DNA from: Embleya hyalina
GTDB lineage: Bacteria; Actinomycetota; Actinomycetes; Streptomycetales; Streptomycetaceae
Reading direction: 5' to 3'
DNA: 43,265 bases
Assembly: GCF_003967355.1 (NCBI RefSeq)
Contig: NZ_BIFH01000016.1
Coordinates: 544,984 to 588,248 of the forward strand
The translations under genes were made by a program, and so were the position numbers. Shown one piece after another: positions 9,073-17,752 of this stretch. Numbering within the stretch: the first letter of the stretch is position 1; the number at the start of each line of letters is the position of its first letter. The notes beneath the pieces were generated by a model. That model was not told where the DNA came from. It made no database searches and saw nothing but the letters and a program-made list of their open reading frames with translations.

Positions 9073-11742
9073 TCAGCGCAGATCGGCGGCGGGCCCCGTA
9101 TCCGCGGCGGATCCCGCGTCCGGGACGGGGCCCGAATCCGCGGCGGGCCCCGCGTTCGCGGCGGATCCCGCGTTCGGGACGGACCCCATGCCCGGGATCG
9201 GCCGCAGCCGGCGGGTCAGCAGTACGGCCACGTCGTCGGCCCGCTCGGTCAGCCGGCCCGCGTCGCGCAACATGCGGTCGGCCACATCGGAGAGGGTGCT
9301 GTCGGCGGCGTGCGAGAGGGACGCGCGCATGCGGTCGATGCCCCGGTCCAGGTCCACGCCCACCTCCTCGACGAGGCCGTCGGTGTACAGCGCCAGGACC
9401 GAGCCGGGTTCCAGAGCCATTCGGGTCACCGGATATTCGGCGGCCCGGTCCACCCCGAGCAGCGGGCCGCCGGGCAGTTCGACCACCCGCGTGCGGCCGT
9501 CCGCACCGCGCAGCAGCGGCGGCGGATGCCCCGCCCGGACCGCCTCGGCCCGCCCGCTCTCCGGGTCCAGTTCGATGTAGCAGCAGCTGGCGAACAGGCC
9601 GGGATCCAGATCCGCGAGCAGCCGATTGGTACAGCTCACCACCTCGTCGGGCCGCTGCCCCCCGGTGGCGAACGCCCGTACCGCGCTTCGCAGTTGGCCC
9701 ATCGTGCCGGCCGCGGCCACGCTGTGCCCCTCGACGTCGCCGATCACCAGGTCGACCGCGCGTCCGGTGTCGATCACGTCGTACCAGTCGCCGCCGATCT
9801 CCATGCCCTGGGTGCCGGGCAGGTAGCGGGCCACCACCTCCAGGTTCGGCAGCGTCGGCAGCCGGTGCGGGAGCAGCGCGTGTTGCAGGCCCCGGGCGAG
9901 GGCGAATTCCGCGTCGTAGAGCCGGGCCCGCTCCAGGGCCTGGGCGATCAGGCCGCTCAGCGCGGTGAGCACCGAGCGCTCCTCGGGGGTGAACGCGTGC
10001 CGCCGGTCGAAGCCGAGGATGCAGCTGCCCACCGCCCGGTCGGAGGCGATCAGCGGCAGGAAGGCCCACGCGGACATCTCGTCCAGCGGGATCCCGGGAT
10101 ACGCCGCGGTCAGCTCCTCCGCCGACTCGATGAAGATCGGTACGCCCCGGGTCAGCGCCTCCACGCCGGGCAGCGCCGCGTCCAGCGGGACGCCCTCGAA
10201 GCGGTCCAGGAACCCCTCGGGATAGCCGCTCTCCAGGGCCAGGAAGAAACGTTCGTCGCGGACCACGTAGATGGCCAGCTCCCGGCCGCCGAACGCGGGC
10301 AGGATCTGATCGGCGACCACCTCGCACACCTCGCCGACGGACACCGCCTCGGTGAGCGCGCCGGCCATCTGGAGCACGTGGTAGATCGCGCCGAGCCGGG
10401 GCGGGGCGGCCTCGGTCTCCGGCGCGGCGGGCGGCGGGGCGGCCTCGGCGACGTGCGCCGCGTCGCTCGCGCCGGGCGGCGGGGCGACCGGGACCACCTT
10501 GCCGGTCAGGCCGTACGAGTCGGGGTAGAGCGAGAACGCCAGCCAGCGGTCGCGCGGGGTACGGGCCAGGAACGAGCCGGGTTGTTGGGAGAGCATCGCG
10601 GCCCGGTAGCGGTCCTCGTACGCGGGATCGGCGAGCCACGGCAGCGCGTCCCAGGGGGTGCGGCCGAGTACGTCCTCCAGGCGCACCCCGAGCAGGTCGG
10701 CCAGGTTGCGGCTGGCGTAGGTGACCCGGCCCTCGCCGTCGAGCGAGAAGACGCCGTCGCGCAGCCGCTCCACCGCCTCCGCGGCGGCGGCCCCGGCGCC
10801 GAGGTCCAGGACGGCGCCGACCAGGTGCCGGGCCCGGCCGCCGGTCTCGTCCTCGGGGATGCGCCCCCACACCTCCAGCGGCCGGCACGTGCCGTCGGGG
10901 CCGGCCACCTGGAGGCGCCAGGCCAGTACCCGACCGGTCTCCACCGCCCGGTGCGCGGCCTCGCGGAACTCGCGCCCGCCGCCGGAGACCACCCGGGCGG
11001 CCAGCGTGGCCGCGCGGCGGTCGAAGTCGGCCGGGGCGACGCCGAACAACTCGCACAGTTCCTCGTCGGCGTCGAAGTCGCCGGTGGTCACGTTCCAGTC
11101 GAACAGGCCCACCCGGATCAGCGGGAAGGTGTCGGTGGGCAGCATGGTCACCGTCGGCGGACCGTCGTAGGCGATGTCCGTGCCGGGTCCGCTGCGCGCG
11201 CCCAGGGCGTTGCCGAGCCGCTTGGCCGCCGCGCGCAGTCCGCGCCTTCGGGCGGCCGGCAGTCCGCGTCCGGGGGAGGCGGGCCACATCAGCGTGACCA
11301 CGCCGAACGTCTCGCCGCCGTTCCCGCCGCCGCTGCCGCTGCCGGCGCCGCGGACCGGGGCCGAGGCGGACGCGTAGGCGTACGGCATGCCGAGCGCCAA
11401 CTGCGGGAAGCGCCGCATGGTGTCGCCGTCGTCGGCCAGGAAGACGGTGCGGCCGGTGCGGTACGCCTCCGGCGCGGGCAGCGCGCCGGTGACCGGGACC
11501 CGGCTCCACGGGCCGAGCAGGGAGACGGCCAGGCCCGCGACCTTGGCGAGAACCAGCGAGCGGCGGTCGGGGGAGCGCAGGTAGACCACCCCGGCGTAGG
11601 CTCCGGTGGCCCGCACCGCCGCGTCCAGGCAGTTGGAACAGTCGGCCAGGATCCCTTCGACGTGGTCGTCACGATCGGCGCCGCTCCGGATCACGGGCAG
11701 GGGAAGGGGACCGGTATCGGCCCCGGGGCCGCTTCCGCTCAT
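9073..11742 (-). CDS. Multi-sensor SpoIIE-family protein phosphatase
   Basis: An 889-residue PP2C-type phosphatase with several sensor modules: an N-terminal GAF-like domain (~25-190), PAS-like segments (~205-310 and ~312-420; RDGVFSLDGEGRVTYASRNL), a GAF domain (~440-600; ERSVLTALSGLIAQALERARLYD) and SpoIIE (~615-840; EIGGDWYDVID, IGDVEGHSVAAAGTM, LALYTDGLVEE). It lacks the C-terminal ATPase domain of its neighbour. The last ~40 residues are an Ala/Gly/Pro/Asp tail built from an 18-residue repeat (54-bp DNA period near 9104-9185). The start ATG 11742 is preceded by GAGGGAG. It is the first gene of a leftward pair, with the repetitive 1.3-kb stretch upstream. Confidence 0.9.
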   Translation of the reverse strand: MSGSGPGADTGPLPLPVIRSGADRDDHVEGILADCSNCLDAAVRATGAYAGVVYLRSPDRRSLVLAKVAGLAVSLLGPWSRVPVTGALPAPEAYRTGRTVFLADDGDTMRRFPQLALGMPYAYASASAPVRGAGSGSGGGNGGETFGVVTLMWPASPGRGLPAARRRGLRAAAKRLGNALGARSGPGTDIAYDGPPTVTMLPTDTFPLIRVGLFDWNVTTGDFDADEELCELFGVAPADFDRRAATLAARVVSGGGREFREAAHRAVETGRVLAWRLQVAGPDGTCRPLEVWGRIPEDETGGRARHLVGAVLDLGAGAAAAEAVERLRDGVFSLDGEGRVTYASRNLADLLGVRLEDVLGRTPWDALPWLADPAYEDRYRAAMLSQQPGSFLARTPRDRWLAFSLYPDSYGLTGKVVPVAPPPGASDAAHVAEAAPPPAAPETEAAPPRLGAIYHVLQMAGALTEAVSVGEVCEVVADQILPAFGGRELAIYVVRDERFFLALESGYPEGFLDRFEGVPLDAALPGVEALTRGVPIFIESAEELTAAYPGIPLDEMSAWAFLPLIASDRAVGSCILGFDRRHAFTPEERSVLTALSGLIAQALERARLYDAEFALARGLQHALLPHRLPTLPNLEVVARYLPGTQGMEIGGDWYDVIDTGRAVDLVIGDVEGHSVAAAGTMGQLRSAVRAFATGGQRPDEVVSCTNRLLADLDPGLFASCCYIELDPESGRAEAVRAGHPPPLLRGADGRTRVVELPGGPLLGVDRAAEYPVTRMALEPGSVLALYTDGLVEEVGVDLDRGIDRMRASLSHAADSTLSDVADRMLRDAGRLTERADDVAVLLTRRLRPIPGMGSVPNAGSAANAGPAADSGPVPDAGSAADTGPAADLR

Positions 11743-11929
11743 CGGCGACTCCCTCGTCCTGCGAATCCCGCCGGCATCCGACCTCGTCCCGTGCGGTCCG
11801 ACGGACGCTCCGCTGGTTGCGCGCGCATAGTCTCGGAGTACGCCTGCCCGGGATCGATGTCAAACGGGCGAATACACATCAAACCAGACACACCCCCGCG
11901 CCGCCGCCACCCCCAACCCCGCCCCGCAC

Positions 11930-12870
11930 CCCCACCCGACCCTGCCCGCTCCCACCCGGCTCCTGCGCCCGCCTCCACCCGGCCCCTGCGCCCGCCTCCT
12001 GCCCGGCCCGACTCGGTCCCCGCCTGCGTCCGGCGCTCGCCCCGACCGCTTCCGGCTCCGGCTCCGCCCTCCGTCCGGCTCCCGCTCGGTGGCCGCCCGC
12101 TCCGGGCCGGCCCCATCCCGCCGCCGCCCGGCTGTCGGCCCGGTCTCCACTCGGTCCCCACCCGGGCTTTTGCGCGGCCCGGCTCGGTCCCCGCCTGCGT
12201 CCGGCGCTCGCCCCGACCACTTCCGGTCCCGGGTCCGCCCTCCGTCCGGCTTCCGCTCGGTGGTCGCCCGCTTCGGGCCGGCCCCATCCCGCCGCCGCCC
12301 GGCTGCCGGCCCGGTCTTTACTCGGTCCCATCCGGCTCCTGCCCGGCTCGGTCCCCGCCTCGGTCCGGCCTCGACCCCGTCCGGCTCCCGCTCCGACCGG
12401 GACCCATCCCGCTTCCGCCCGGCTGCCGGCCCCACCTCCGTTCGGCGCCCGCCCCTCGACCCCAAGCCACCCGACCTTCGCCTGGTGTCGGCGCCCGCCG
12501 CCTTCCGGTTCCCGCCCCGCCCCCGTCCGGCTCCCGCTCGGTGGGCGCCCGCTCCGGGCTGACCCCATCCCGCCTTCGCCCGGCTGCCAGCCCGGTCTCC
12601 ACTCGGGCTCCTGCGCGGCCCGGCTCGGTGTCCGCTCGGCGGTTGCCTGGGCCCTGCTCGGCCCCGCTCGGACCCCGTTCCGCTGCTGTCCAGCCACGCC
12701 CGGCGCTTGGCCCCACTCGGCGCGACCCCGCCCCGTCGCCCCCGCTTGGCCCCGTCCAGCCCGGCCAGGCCCCCTGGTCTCCGCCCGGCCTTTGGTCGGC
12801 CGCGTCCGGCCCGGCCCGGCAGGCTTCCGGCCCCGCCCGGCCGCGTCCTCCCAGCTCGGCCCGGTCCTCG
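11930..12870. repeat. A-poor, C-rich degenerate tandem repeat region
   Basis: Between the SpoIIE gene start (11742) and the secreted-protein gene (13047) the + strand is almost free of A and dominated by CCGGCTCC-like words. Unit copies beginning CTCGGTCCCC start at 12012 and 12183, a 171-bp period over which most positions match. A shorter third copy starts at 12347 and a fragmentary copy near 12500-12630. All frames are open on both strands because stop codons need A, so long open frames here mean little. I see no gene. The skew flips to G-rich on the + strand near 12880. Recombination or slippage may maintain it. Confidence 0.6.
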
Positions 12871-12881
12871 CCTCGTTCGTT

Positions 12882-12912
12882 GGGGCGGTGGTTGTTGGGG
12901 TGGGGGGTTGGG
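12882..12912 (+). other. Possible G-quadruplex motif
   Basis: Four G-tracts lie in 31 nt: GGGG at 12882, GGGG at 12897, GGGGGG at 12902 and GGG at 12910, with loops of about 11, 1 and 2 nt. It marks the point where the strand skew flips from C-rich to G-rich, about 135 bp upstream of the secreted-protein start. Folding is a prediction only. Confidence 0.3.
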
Positions 12913-13046
12913 TTATACGGGTGAAATCGGGTTGATGTGGTGCGTGTCGGCGTGGGGGTGGGTGCACGAGGCGGCACCGTCGGAATGTCCCATTTTCAGG
13001 TGATGCGACTGGTGTCGCTCACCCTCCTCGTGGAGCGCTCATCGTG

Positions 13047-13709
13047 ATGGCATCCCTACGCAGTTCGACCACCCGTCTCCGGCGGCCGACCGTCGCGGCG
13101 ATCGCGCTGGGCGCCGCCGTATTCGCCGGCGCAGGCCCGGCGTACGCGCTGCCCCTGGCGCCGGGTGACAACGGTGACGTCAAGGTGCACGCGAGCACCA
13201 CCCCGCCGACGGACCAGCGGAACGACCCCAAGGTCTGCCTGTTCTATCTGGCGGCGTTCAACTTCGACACGGTGCAGCAGGTCACCTACACGATCGCCGC
13301 GCAACCGCCCAAGGCCGACGGCCCCGTGCTCGGGGGTTCCATCACCCTCACCGACGGCACCGGGCACACCGGGACCCTCACCCTGCCCAACGGCCAGTAC
13401 AAGCTCGTGTGGACCTTCGCGGGCGAGAACGGGGCGGGCAAGCAGAAGGTCTTCATGGTCGACTGCCCTCCGGGGACGACCGGCGGCACCACCACGGGCG
13501 GCACCACAGCCGGTACCACGGGTGGCACCACGGCCGGTACCACCGGCGGACGTCCGGCCGGCAGCGTCAACGCCGGTGGCGGCGGCGGGGCTTCGACGTT
13601 CGACGCGGGCGAGGTGACCGTCGGCGCGGTGGTGGCCGGTGCCGCCCTCGCCGGCTTCGGGGTCCACCTCGTCCGTCGTCGCCGGGCCACGGGCGATGGC
13701 ACGTCCTGA
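13047..13709 (+). CDS. Secreted, C-terminally membrane-anchored surface protein
   Basis: A roughly 220-residue protein. The signal peptide has an Arg-rich n-region (LRSSTTRLRRP), a hydrophobic core and likely cleavage after AGPAYA near residue 34. The mature part has a beta-rich module (~36-145) with two Cys, then a low-complexity Thr/Gly linker of GGTTAGTT-type repeats, then a C-terminal helix (TVGAVVAGAALAGFGVHLV) and a basic tail RRRR. That is a cell-wall sorting layout, but I see no LPXTG or LAXTG before the helix. It overlaps the class F sortase gene by 14 bp, so the two are probably cotranscribed and may be functionally linked. GTG 13044 directly before the ATG is an equal start candidate. 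The function of the mature domain is unknown. Confidence 0.8.
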   Translation: MASLRSSTTRLRRPTVAAIALGAAVFAGAGPAYALPLAPGDNGDVKVHASTTPPTDQRNDPKVCLFYLAAFNFDTVQQVTYTIAAQPPKADGPVLGGSITLTDGTGHTGTLTLPNGQYKLVWTFAGENGAGKQKVFMVDCPPGTTGGTTTGGTTAGTTGGTTAGTTGGRPAGSVNAGGGGGASTFDAGEVTVGAVVAGAALAGFGVHLVRRRRATGDGTS

Positions 13710-14373
13710 CACACGGTCGGCGCACCGTACCCGTCGCTCCGGCCCGCTGGCGGCCGGAGCGACCGCGTTGGCGCTGATCGCCGGACTGTGGCTGGTCCAC
13801 CACGGGTCGGGGGACGGCAGCGTCGAACGGCCGCCGGCTCCCGTCGCGGACGTGGCCGCCGTCCCGCACGCCCGGGTGCCCGCGGACGGGCCGCGCCGGG
13901 TGGACGCCGCACCGCTGCCGGTGTCGGTGCCGGTCAGGATGCGGATCCCGGCGATCGGCGTGAACGCGCCGATGAGCACCCTCGGCACCGGTCCGGACCG
14001 CCGGCTGGCCTCCCCGCCGGTGGGCAACAGGAACCTGGTCGGCTGGTATCGCGACGGGGTCGCGCCGGGGGCTCGCGGCAACGCCGTCACCGTCGGCCAC
14101 GCCGACACCCGCTCCGGCCCGGCCGTGTTCTTCAAGCTCGGCCTGCTGCGCGTCGGCGACCGGATCGAGGTCCAGCGCCGGGACCGCAGGACGGCGGTGT
14201 TCAGCATCGACGCGGTCCGGTCCTTCCCGAAGGACGCCTTCCCGGACGACGCCGTCTACGGCGCCACCGACGCCGCCGAACTACGCGTGATCACCTGCGG
14301 CGGCCACTACGACAAACGCACCGGCTACGCCGCGAACGTCGTGGTCTTCGCCCACCTGACCGCCACCCGATGA
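13696..14373 (+). CDS. Class F sortase
   Basis: A 225-residue sortase-family transpeptidase anchored by an N-terminal transmembrane helix (~16-35). The catalytic domain spans ~75-225 with the expected His-Cys-Arg triad: H135 (VGHAD), C201 (VITCGG) and R208. Family marks include VRMRIPAIGVNAPM, VGWYRDGVAPG and GPAVFFKL, which fit the actinobacterial class F type. The start ATG 13696 lies inside the end of the upstream secreted-protein gene, suggesting translational coupling. It would cleave and attach a surface protein, and the upstream product is the obvious candidate even though its sorting motif is not canonical. Confidence 0.9.
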   Translation: MARPDTRSAHRTRRSGPLAAGATALALIAGLWLVHHGSGDGSVERPPAPVADVAAVPHARVPADGPRRVDAAPLPVSVPVRMRIPAIGVNAPMSTLGTGPDRRLASPPVGNRNLVGWYRDGVAPGARGNAVTVGHADTRSGPAVFFKLGLLRVGDRIEVQRRDRRTAVFSIDAVRSFPKDAFPDDAVYGATDAAELRVITCGGHYDKRTGYAANVVVFAHLTATR

Positions 14374-14452
14374 CCCCGCGATGGCCCACGACACCGACCC
14401 GGGGACGGATCGCGGTTCGCGAACCGGCTCGGGCCCGTGTGTCGCGGTGGGC

Positions 14453-15400
14453 TCAGGTGGTCGTCTCGCGGAACCAGGACAGGGTTTCGCCGATCGCCGT
14501 GGTGTGGGGGGTCGGGGGGAGGGGGCCGAAGGTGTCGGTGAAGGCGGTGGAGTCGACGGTGAAGGGCCGGTCGCGTTGGTACCAGGTTTCGCCCAGCGCG
14601 CGGACCGTCGGGTTCACCAGGCCGAGTAGGCGTTGGGCGGTGTGGCTCACCGCCGCGGACTTGCCGGGCCGGCCCAGTTCCGTGAACAGCAGGGCGAGGA
14701 ACCGTTCGCCGGTCAGCGGTTCGGCCGTGGGTACGTGCCAGGCTCGGCCGTCGGCCCGTGCGTCCTCGCCGAGCACCGCCAGGCCCTTGGCGAAGTCGGG
14801 CAGGTAGCTGAACGAGTGCGGCTGGTCCAACGGCCCCACCCAGCGCACCACCTTGCCCCGCACCGCGGCGCCGAACACGGTGTCGCCCACCGTGCTGTTC
14901 ACCCCGCGCGGCCCGAAGTAGTCCGAGGCCCGCCCGATGGCCACCCGCAGTTCGCCGGCCTCGTGCGCGGCCAGCAATGCCCGTGCCATCGCGGCCCGTA
15001 CCCGCCCCTTCGGGTACGCCGCGGCGTGGGGCATGTCCTCGGTCATCGCGGTGCCCACCGGCCCGTACATGTAGAGGTTGTCGGCGAACACCAGCTTGGC
15101 CCCGGCCGCCGCCGCGCCCCGGCGGATCGCGTCGGTCAGCGCCGGGAACTCGCTCGCCCAGGCCGTGTAGGCCGGCGCCGCGCAGTGGTACACCACCGCG
15201 GCCCCGGCACACGCGGCGGTCGCGCCGTCGGGCGTGGTGACATCGCCGCGCACCACCTCGACGCCCTCGGGCACGGTGAGCCCGCCACTGCGGTTGACCG
15301 CCCGGATCCGCCGGCCGCGAGCGTGCAGTTCGTCGACGAGAGTGGCGCCGACGGCGCCGCCGGCGCCGAGGACCACGTGCAGTTCGGACGCGGTGGACAT
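14453..15400 (-). CDS. NAD(P)-binding epimerase/dehydratase-like protein
   Basis: A 315-residue extended short-chain dehydrogenase/reductase-type protein. The N-terminal Rossmann motif is VLGAGGAVGATLVDEL (GxGGxxG), followed by a conserved Asp region (VRGDVTTPDG) and VVYHCAAPAY. The catalytic YxxxK is not in its classical form; DNLYMYGP occupies the place of the active-site strand, as in many atypical epimerase-like members. The substrate is unknown. It is divergent from a TetR regulator across a 104-bp region containing a clear inverted repeat, so it is a likely target of that regulator. Confidence 0.87.
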   Translation of the reverse strand: MSTASELHVVLGAGGAVGATLVDELHARGRRIRAVNRSGGLTVPEGVEVVRGDVTTPDGATAACAGAAVVYHCAAPAYTAWASEFPALTDAIRRGAAAAGAKLVFADNLYMYGPVGTAMTEDMPHAAAYPKGRVRAAMARALLAAHEAGELRVAIGRASDYFGPRGVNSTVGDTVFGAAVRGKVVRWVGPLDQPHSFSYLPDFAKGLAVLGEDARADGRAWHVPTAEPLTGERFLALLFTELGRPGKSAAVSHTAQRLLGLVNPTVRALGETWYQRDRPFTVDSTAFTDTFGPLPPTPHTTAIGETLSWFRETTT

Positions 15401-15464
15401 GCGGGCTCCCGAGGGTGGCCCCGACTCGGCGGCGGACGGCCCGTCCCCGGTGGGGTGATTTTGA

Positions 15465-15496
15465 TTACAGTGTTATGTAACAGCGTTGCGTTACAG
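15465..15496. promoter_or_regulatory. Candidate TetR operator TGTAAC-N8-GTTACA
   Basis: An inverted repeat pairs TGTAAC at 15476-15481 with GTTACA at 15490-15495. A second overlapping dyad TGTTA-TG-TAACA is at 15471-15482, and TTACAG is repeated at 15465 and 15491. The AT-rich cluster stands out from its GC-rich surroundings and lies directly before the TetR start (15505) and upstream of the divergent epimerase-like gene. It probably mediates autorepression and control of the neighbour. Confidence 0.65.
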
Positions 15497-15504
15497 TTGT
15501 CAAC

Positions 15505-16110
15505 ATGGGACGGCCACGTACGCGCGATTGGGACGACCTGCGCCGCGCATTGCTCGACGCCGCCGGTCGACTGCTCGCCGCCGAGGGGCCGCAGGCGCTC
15601 GGCACCCGGCGGGTCGCGCACGAGGTGGGTACTTCGACGACCGCCGTCTACAACCTCTTCGAGGACAAGGCGGGTTTGTTGCGGGCGATGTTCCTGGACG
15701 GCTTCGCGGCGCTGGAGGAGCGGTTCGCCCGGGTGCCGGTGGACGGCGACCCCGAGGCCGACCTGCTGGCCCTGGGTCACGCCTACCGCGCCGCGGCCCG
15801 GGCCGATCCGCACCGCTACGACCTGATGTTCGGTCGACCGATCGCCGACTTTCGCCCCGACGAGGCGGACCTGGCCCGGATCGGCGGCACCTACGACACG
15901 CTGCTGCGCGCGGTCGCCCGCTGTGTGGACGCCGGCCGCTTCGGGCCCGCCGACCCGGCGGACATAGCCGCCCACTTGAGCGCCCTGGTACACGGGTTGG
16001 CCAGTCTGGAACTGCGCGGCGCGCTGGGCGACGAGGAGTGCGCCGACCGCCGCTGGCGCCTGGCCCTGGAGGCCGCCTGTCGCGGTCACCACCCGGAGCC
16101 GGCCGGGTAG
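15505..16110 (+). CDS. TetR-family transcriptional regulator
   Basis: A 201-residue TetR repressor. The HTH domain lies at ~12-60 (RALLDAAGRLLAAEGPQALGTRRVAHEVGTSTTAVYNLFEDKAGLLRAM). The C-terminal ligand domain resembles the WHG/TetR_C type (HAYRAAARADPHRYDLMFGRP). ATG 15505 immediately follows the palindrome cluster with no clear Shine-Dalgarno, so its mRNA may be nearly leaderless. Divergent from the epimerase-like gene, which it likely represses. Ligand unknown. Confidence 0.92.
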   Translation: MGRPRTRDWDDLRRALLDAAGRLLAAEGPQALGTRRVAHEVGTSTTAVYNLFEDKAGLLRAMFLDGFAALEERFARVPVDGDPEADLLALGHAYRAAARADPHRYDLMFGRPIADFRPDEADLARIGGTYDTLLRAVARCVDAGRFGPADPADIAAHLSALVHGLASLELRGALGDEECADRRWRLALEAACRGHHPEPAG

Positions 16111-16223
16111 CCGGTCGACCGCGGTCGAACAGGGAACCGAAGCCGAATAATCCGGTCGCCGTTGTCGGTGGGCTTGCCTACGCTCGTCCCATTACCACGC
16201 GACCTCACCTCGGGGGAACCCTC

Positions 16224-16688
16224 ATGAGCATGCCGAATTACACCCAGGACCCGCTGGTGCGCCTCGACCGCCACCGGATCGAGTTCACCACCTACCCCGG
16301 CGACCACCACGCACTCGGTTTCGTCGCCACGCGCGCCAGGTGCTCGTGCGGTACCTGGGAGTCCAACCGCCCCTGGGCGCGCGCCGATCACCTGCGGGCG
16401 TTCGGGCGGCACATGGGCGACGTCCAGGTCATCGCGCACACCGTGCCCAGGGAGTACGAGCGCCTGGCCGTGGTGCCGTTGCGCTGCGTCGACGCCGAGC
16501 ACGCCGCCGCCGTGGTCCGCGAGTGGCCGGAGCCACAGGACGCCGAACACGGCCTGTTCCGACGCGCGGAAACCGTCTACATCGCCTACCGGGACAGCGA
16601 GTTCCCCTGCTCCGTCGCGGTCTGGGCACACCTGCGCGGACACGTGAGCGACGTCTACGCCGGACGCATGTTGCGCGATGTGGCCTGA
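16224..16688 (+). CDS. Hypothetical protein with CSC motif
   Basis: A 154-residue soluble protein I do not recognise. It begins MSMPNYTQDPLVRLDRHRIEF. A CSCGTWE segment near residues 39-45 looks like half of a metal- or redox-binding site, and there are isolated Cys and several His residues further on. There is no signal peptide or membrane segment. ATG 16224 follows CGGGGGAA at a suitable distance, and a TACGCT -10-like hexamer lies about 50 bp upstream, so it probably has its own promoter. It stands between a TetR gene and an antibiotic kinase gene, and its role is not evident from context. Coding-like third-position bias supports it as real. Confidence 0.7.
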   Translation: MSMPNYTQDPLVRLDRHRIEFTTYPGDHHALGFVATRARCSCGTWESNRPWARADHLRAFGRHMGDVQVIAHTVPREYERLAVVPLRCVDAEHAAAVVREWPEPQDAEHGLFRRAETVYIAYRDSEFPCSVAVWAHLRGHVSDVYAGRMLRDVA

Positions 16689-16834
16689 CCCGGTTCCGCG
16701 TCCCGCGCCACGCCCGGCTCCGCGTCCGGCGGATAGGCTGCACGACATGCGTTGACGCCTGCCCGCGCCCCGGGCACCCCCGTGACTCCTTCGGACCCGC
16801 ATGAAAACCGGATCTCACGAAGGAGACAACCGAA

Positions 16835-17752
16835 ATGACCACGTCGACACCCCTCGACGTCCCCGATACGTTCGCCGCGGCGCACGACGGGACCGCCGAC
16901 GGTCGAGCCTGGATCGCCGCGCTGCCGACCCTGGCCGCCGACGTCATGGACCGCTGGTCCCTGCGTCCGGACGGCCCCGTCGCCAACGGCATGGCCGCCG
17001 TCGTGCTCCCGGTGACCCGCGCCGACGGTACGCCCGCCGTACTGCGGTTCCAGCGGGTCGCCGAGGACAACGCCGGCGTCGTGCCCGGCCTGCGGGCCTG
17101 GCGGGGCGACGGCATCGTGCGCCTGCTCGACCACGACCCGGACACCGACGCCCAACTCCTCGAACGCCTCGACGCGACGCGCACGTTGGCGGCGCTGCCC
17201 GACGACACCGTCGCCACGCAGACCCTCGCCGAGCTGATGGCCCGCCTGGTCGCGGTGCCGGCACCGGCCGGGATGCGCCGACTGGCCGACATCGCCGCGG
17301 CCATGCTCGACGAGACACCCCGCGCGGTGGCGGCGCTGTCCGACCCGGCCGAACGCCGGCTCGTGCGCACCTGCGCGTCGGCCGTGGCCGAACTGATCGA
17401 CGAACCCGGCGACCGTCTGCTGCACTGGGACCTGCACTACGACAACGTCCTGGCCGGCGAGCGCGAGCCCTGGCTGGCCATCGACCCCGAACCGCTGGCC
17501 GGCGACCCGGGATTCGACCTGTGGCCCGCGCTGGACAGCCGTTGGGCCGAGGTCGTCGCGACGGGCGACGTGACCCGCACGGTGTACCGCCGCTTCGACC
17601 GACTCACCGAGGTGGTCGGCCTGGATCGACAACGCGCCGCCGGCTGGACCCTCGGCCGGATCCTGCAGAACGCGCTGTGGGACGTCGAGGACGGCGGCAC
17701 CGCCCTCGACCCCGCCCAGGTCGCGCTCGCCGAGGCCCTGCTGCGCCGCTAG
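16835..17752 (+). CDS. APH(6)/hydroxyurea-type antibiotic phosphotransferase
   Basis: A 305-residue kinase of the APH_6_hur family, which phosphorylates streptomycin-type aminoglycosides or hydroxyurea using ATP. Catalytic loop: HWDLHYDN at 197-204, with D199 as base and N204 binding metal. Metal-binding loop: IDPEPLAGDPGFDLWP from ~216. The N-lobe is short (VVLPVTRADGTPAVLRF). ATG 16835 is preceded by GAAGGAG. It is convergent with the NudK gene; the two stop codons share CTAG at 17749-17752. It may give self-protection or intrinsic low-level resistance; the real substrate is unknown. Confidence 0.87.
   Translation: MTTSTPLDVPDTFAAAHDGTADGRAWIAALPTLAADVMDRWSLRPDGPVANGMAAVVLPVTRADGTPAVLRFQRVAEDNAGVVPGLRAWRGDGIVRLLDHDPDTDAQLLERLDATRTLAALPDDTVATQTLAELMARLVAVPAPAGMRRLADIAAAMLDETPRAVAALSDPAERRLVRTCASAVAELIDEPGDRLLHWDLHYDNVLAGEREPWLAIDPEPLAGDPGFDLWPALDSRWAEVVATGDVTRTVYRRFDRLTEVVGLDRQRAAGWTLGRILQNALWDVEDGGTALDPAQVALAEALLRR

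Noticed and set aside
9019-12924. 1301-codon rightward open frame
   Set aside because: It runs antisense through two SpoIIE genes and then the A-poor repeat region where stop codons are nearly impossible; no domain is seen.
11879-12967. 362-codon leftward frame and several rightward frames in the repeat region
   Set aside because: All frames are open because of base composition; products are Gly/Arg- or Pro-rich repeats with no start-site support.
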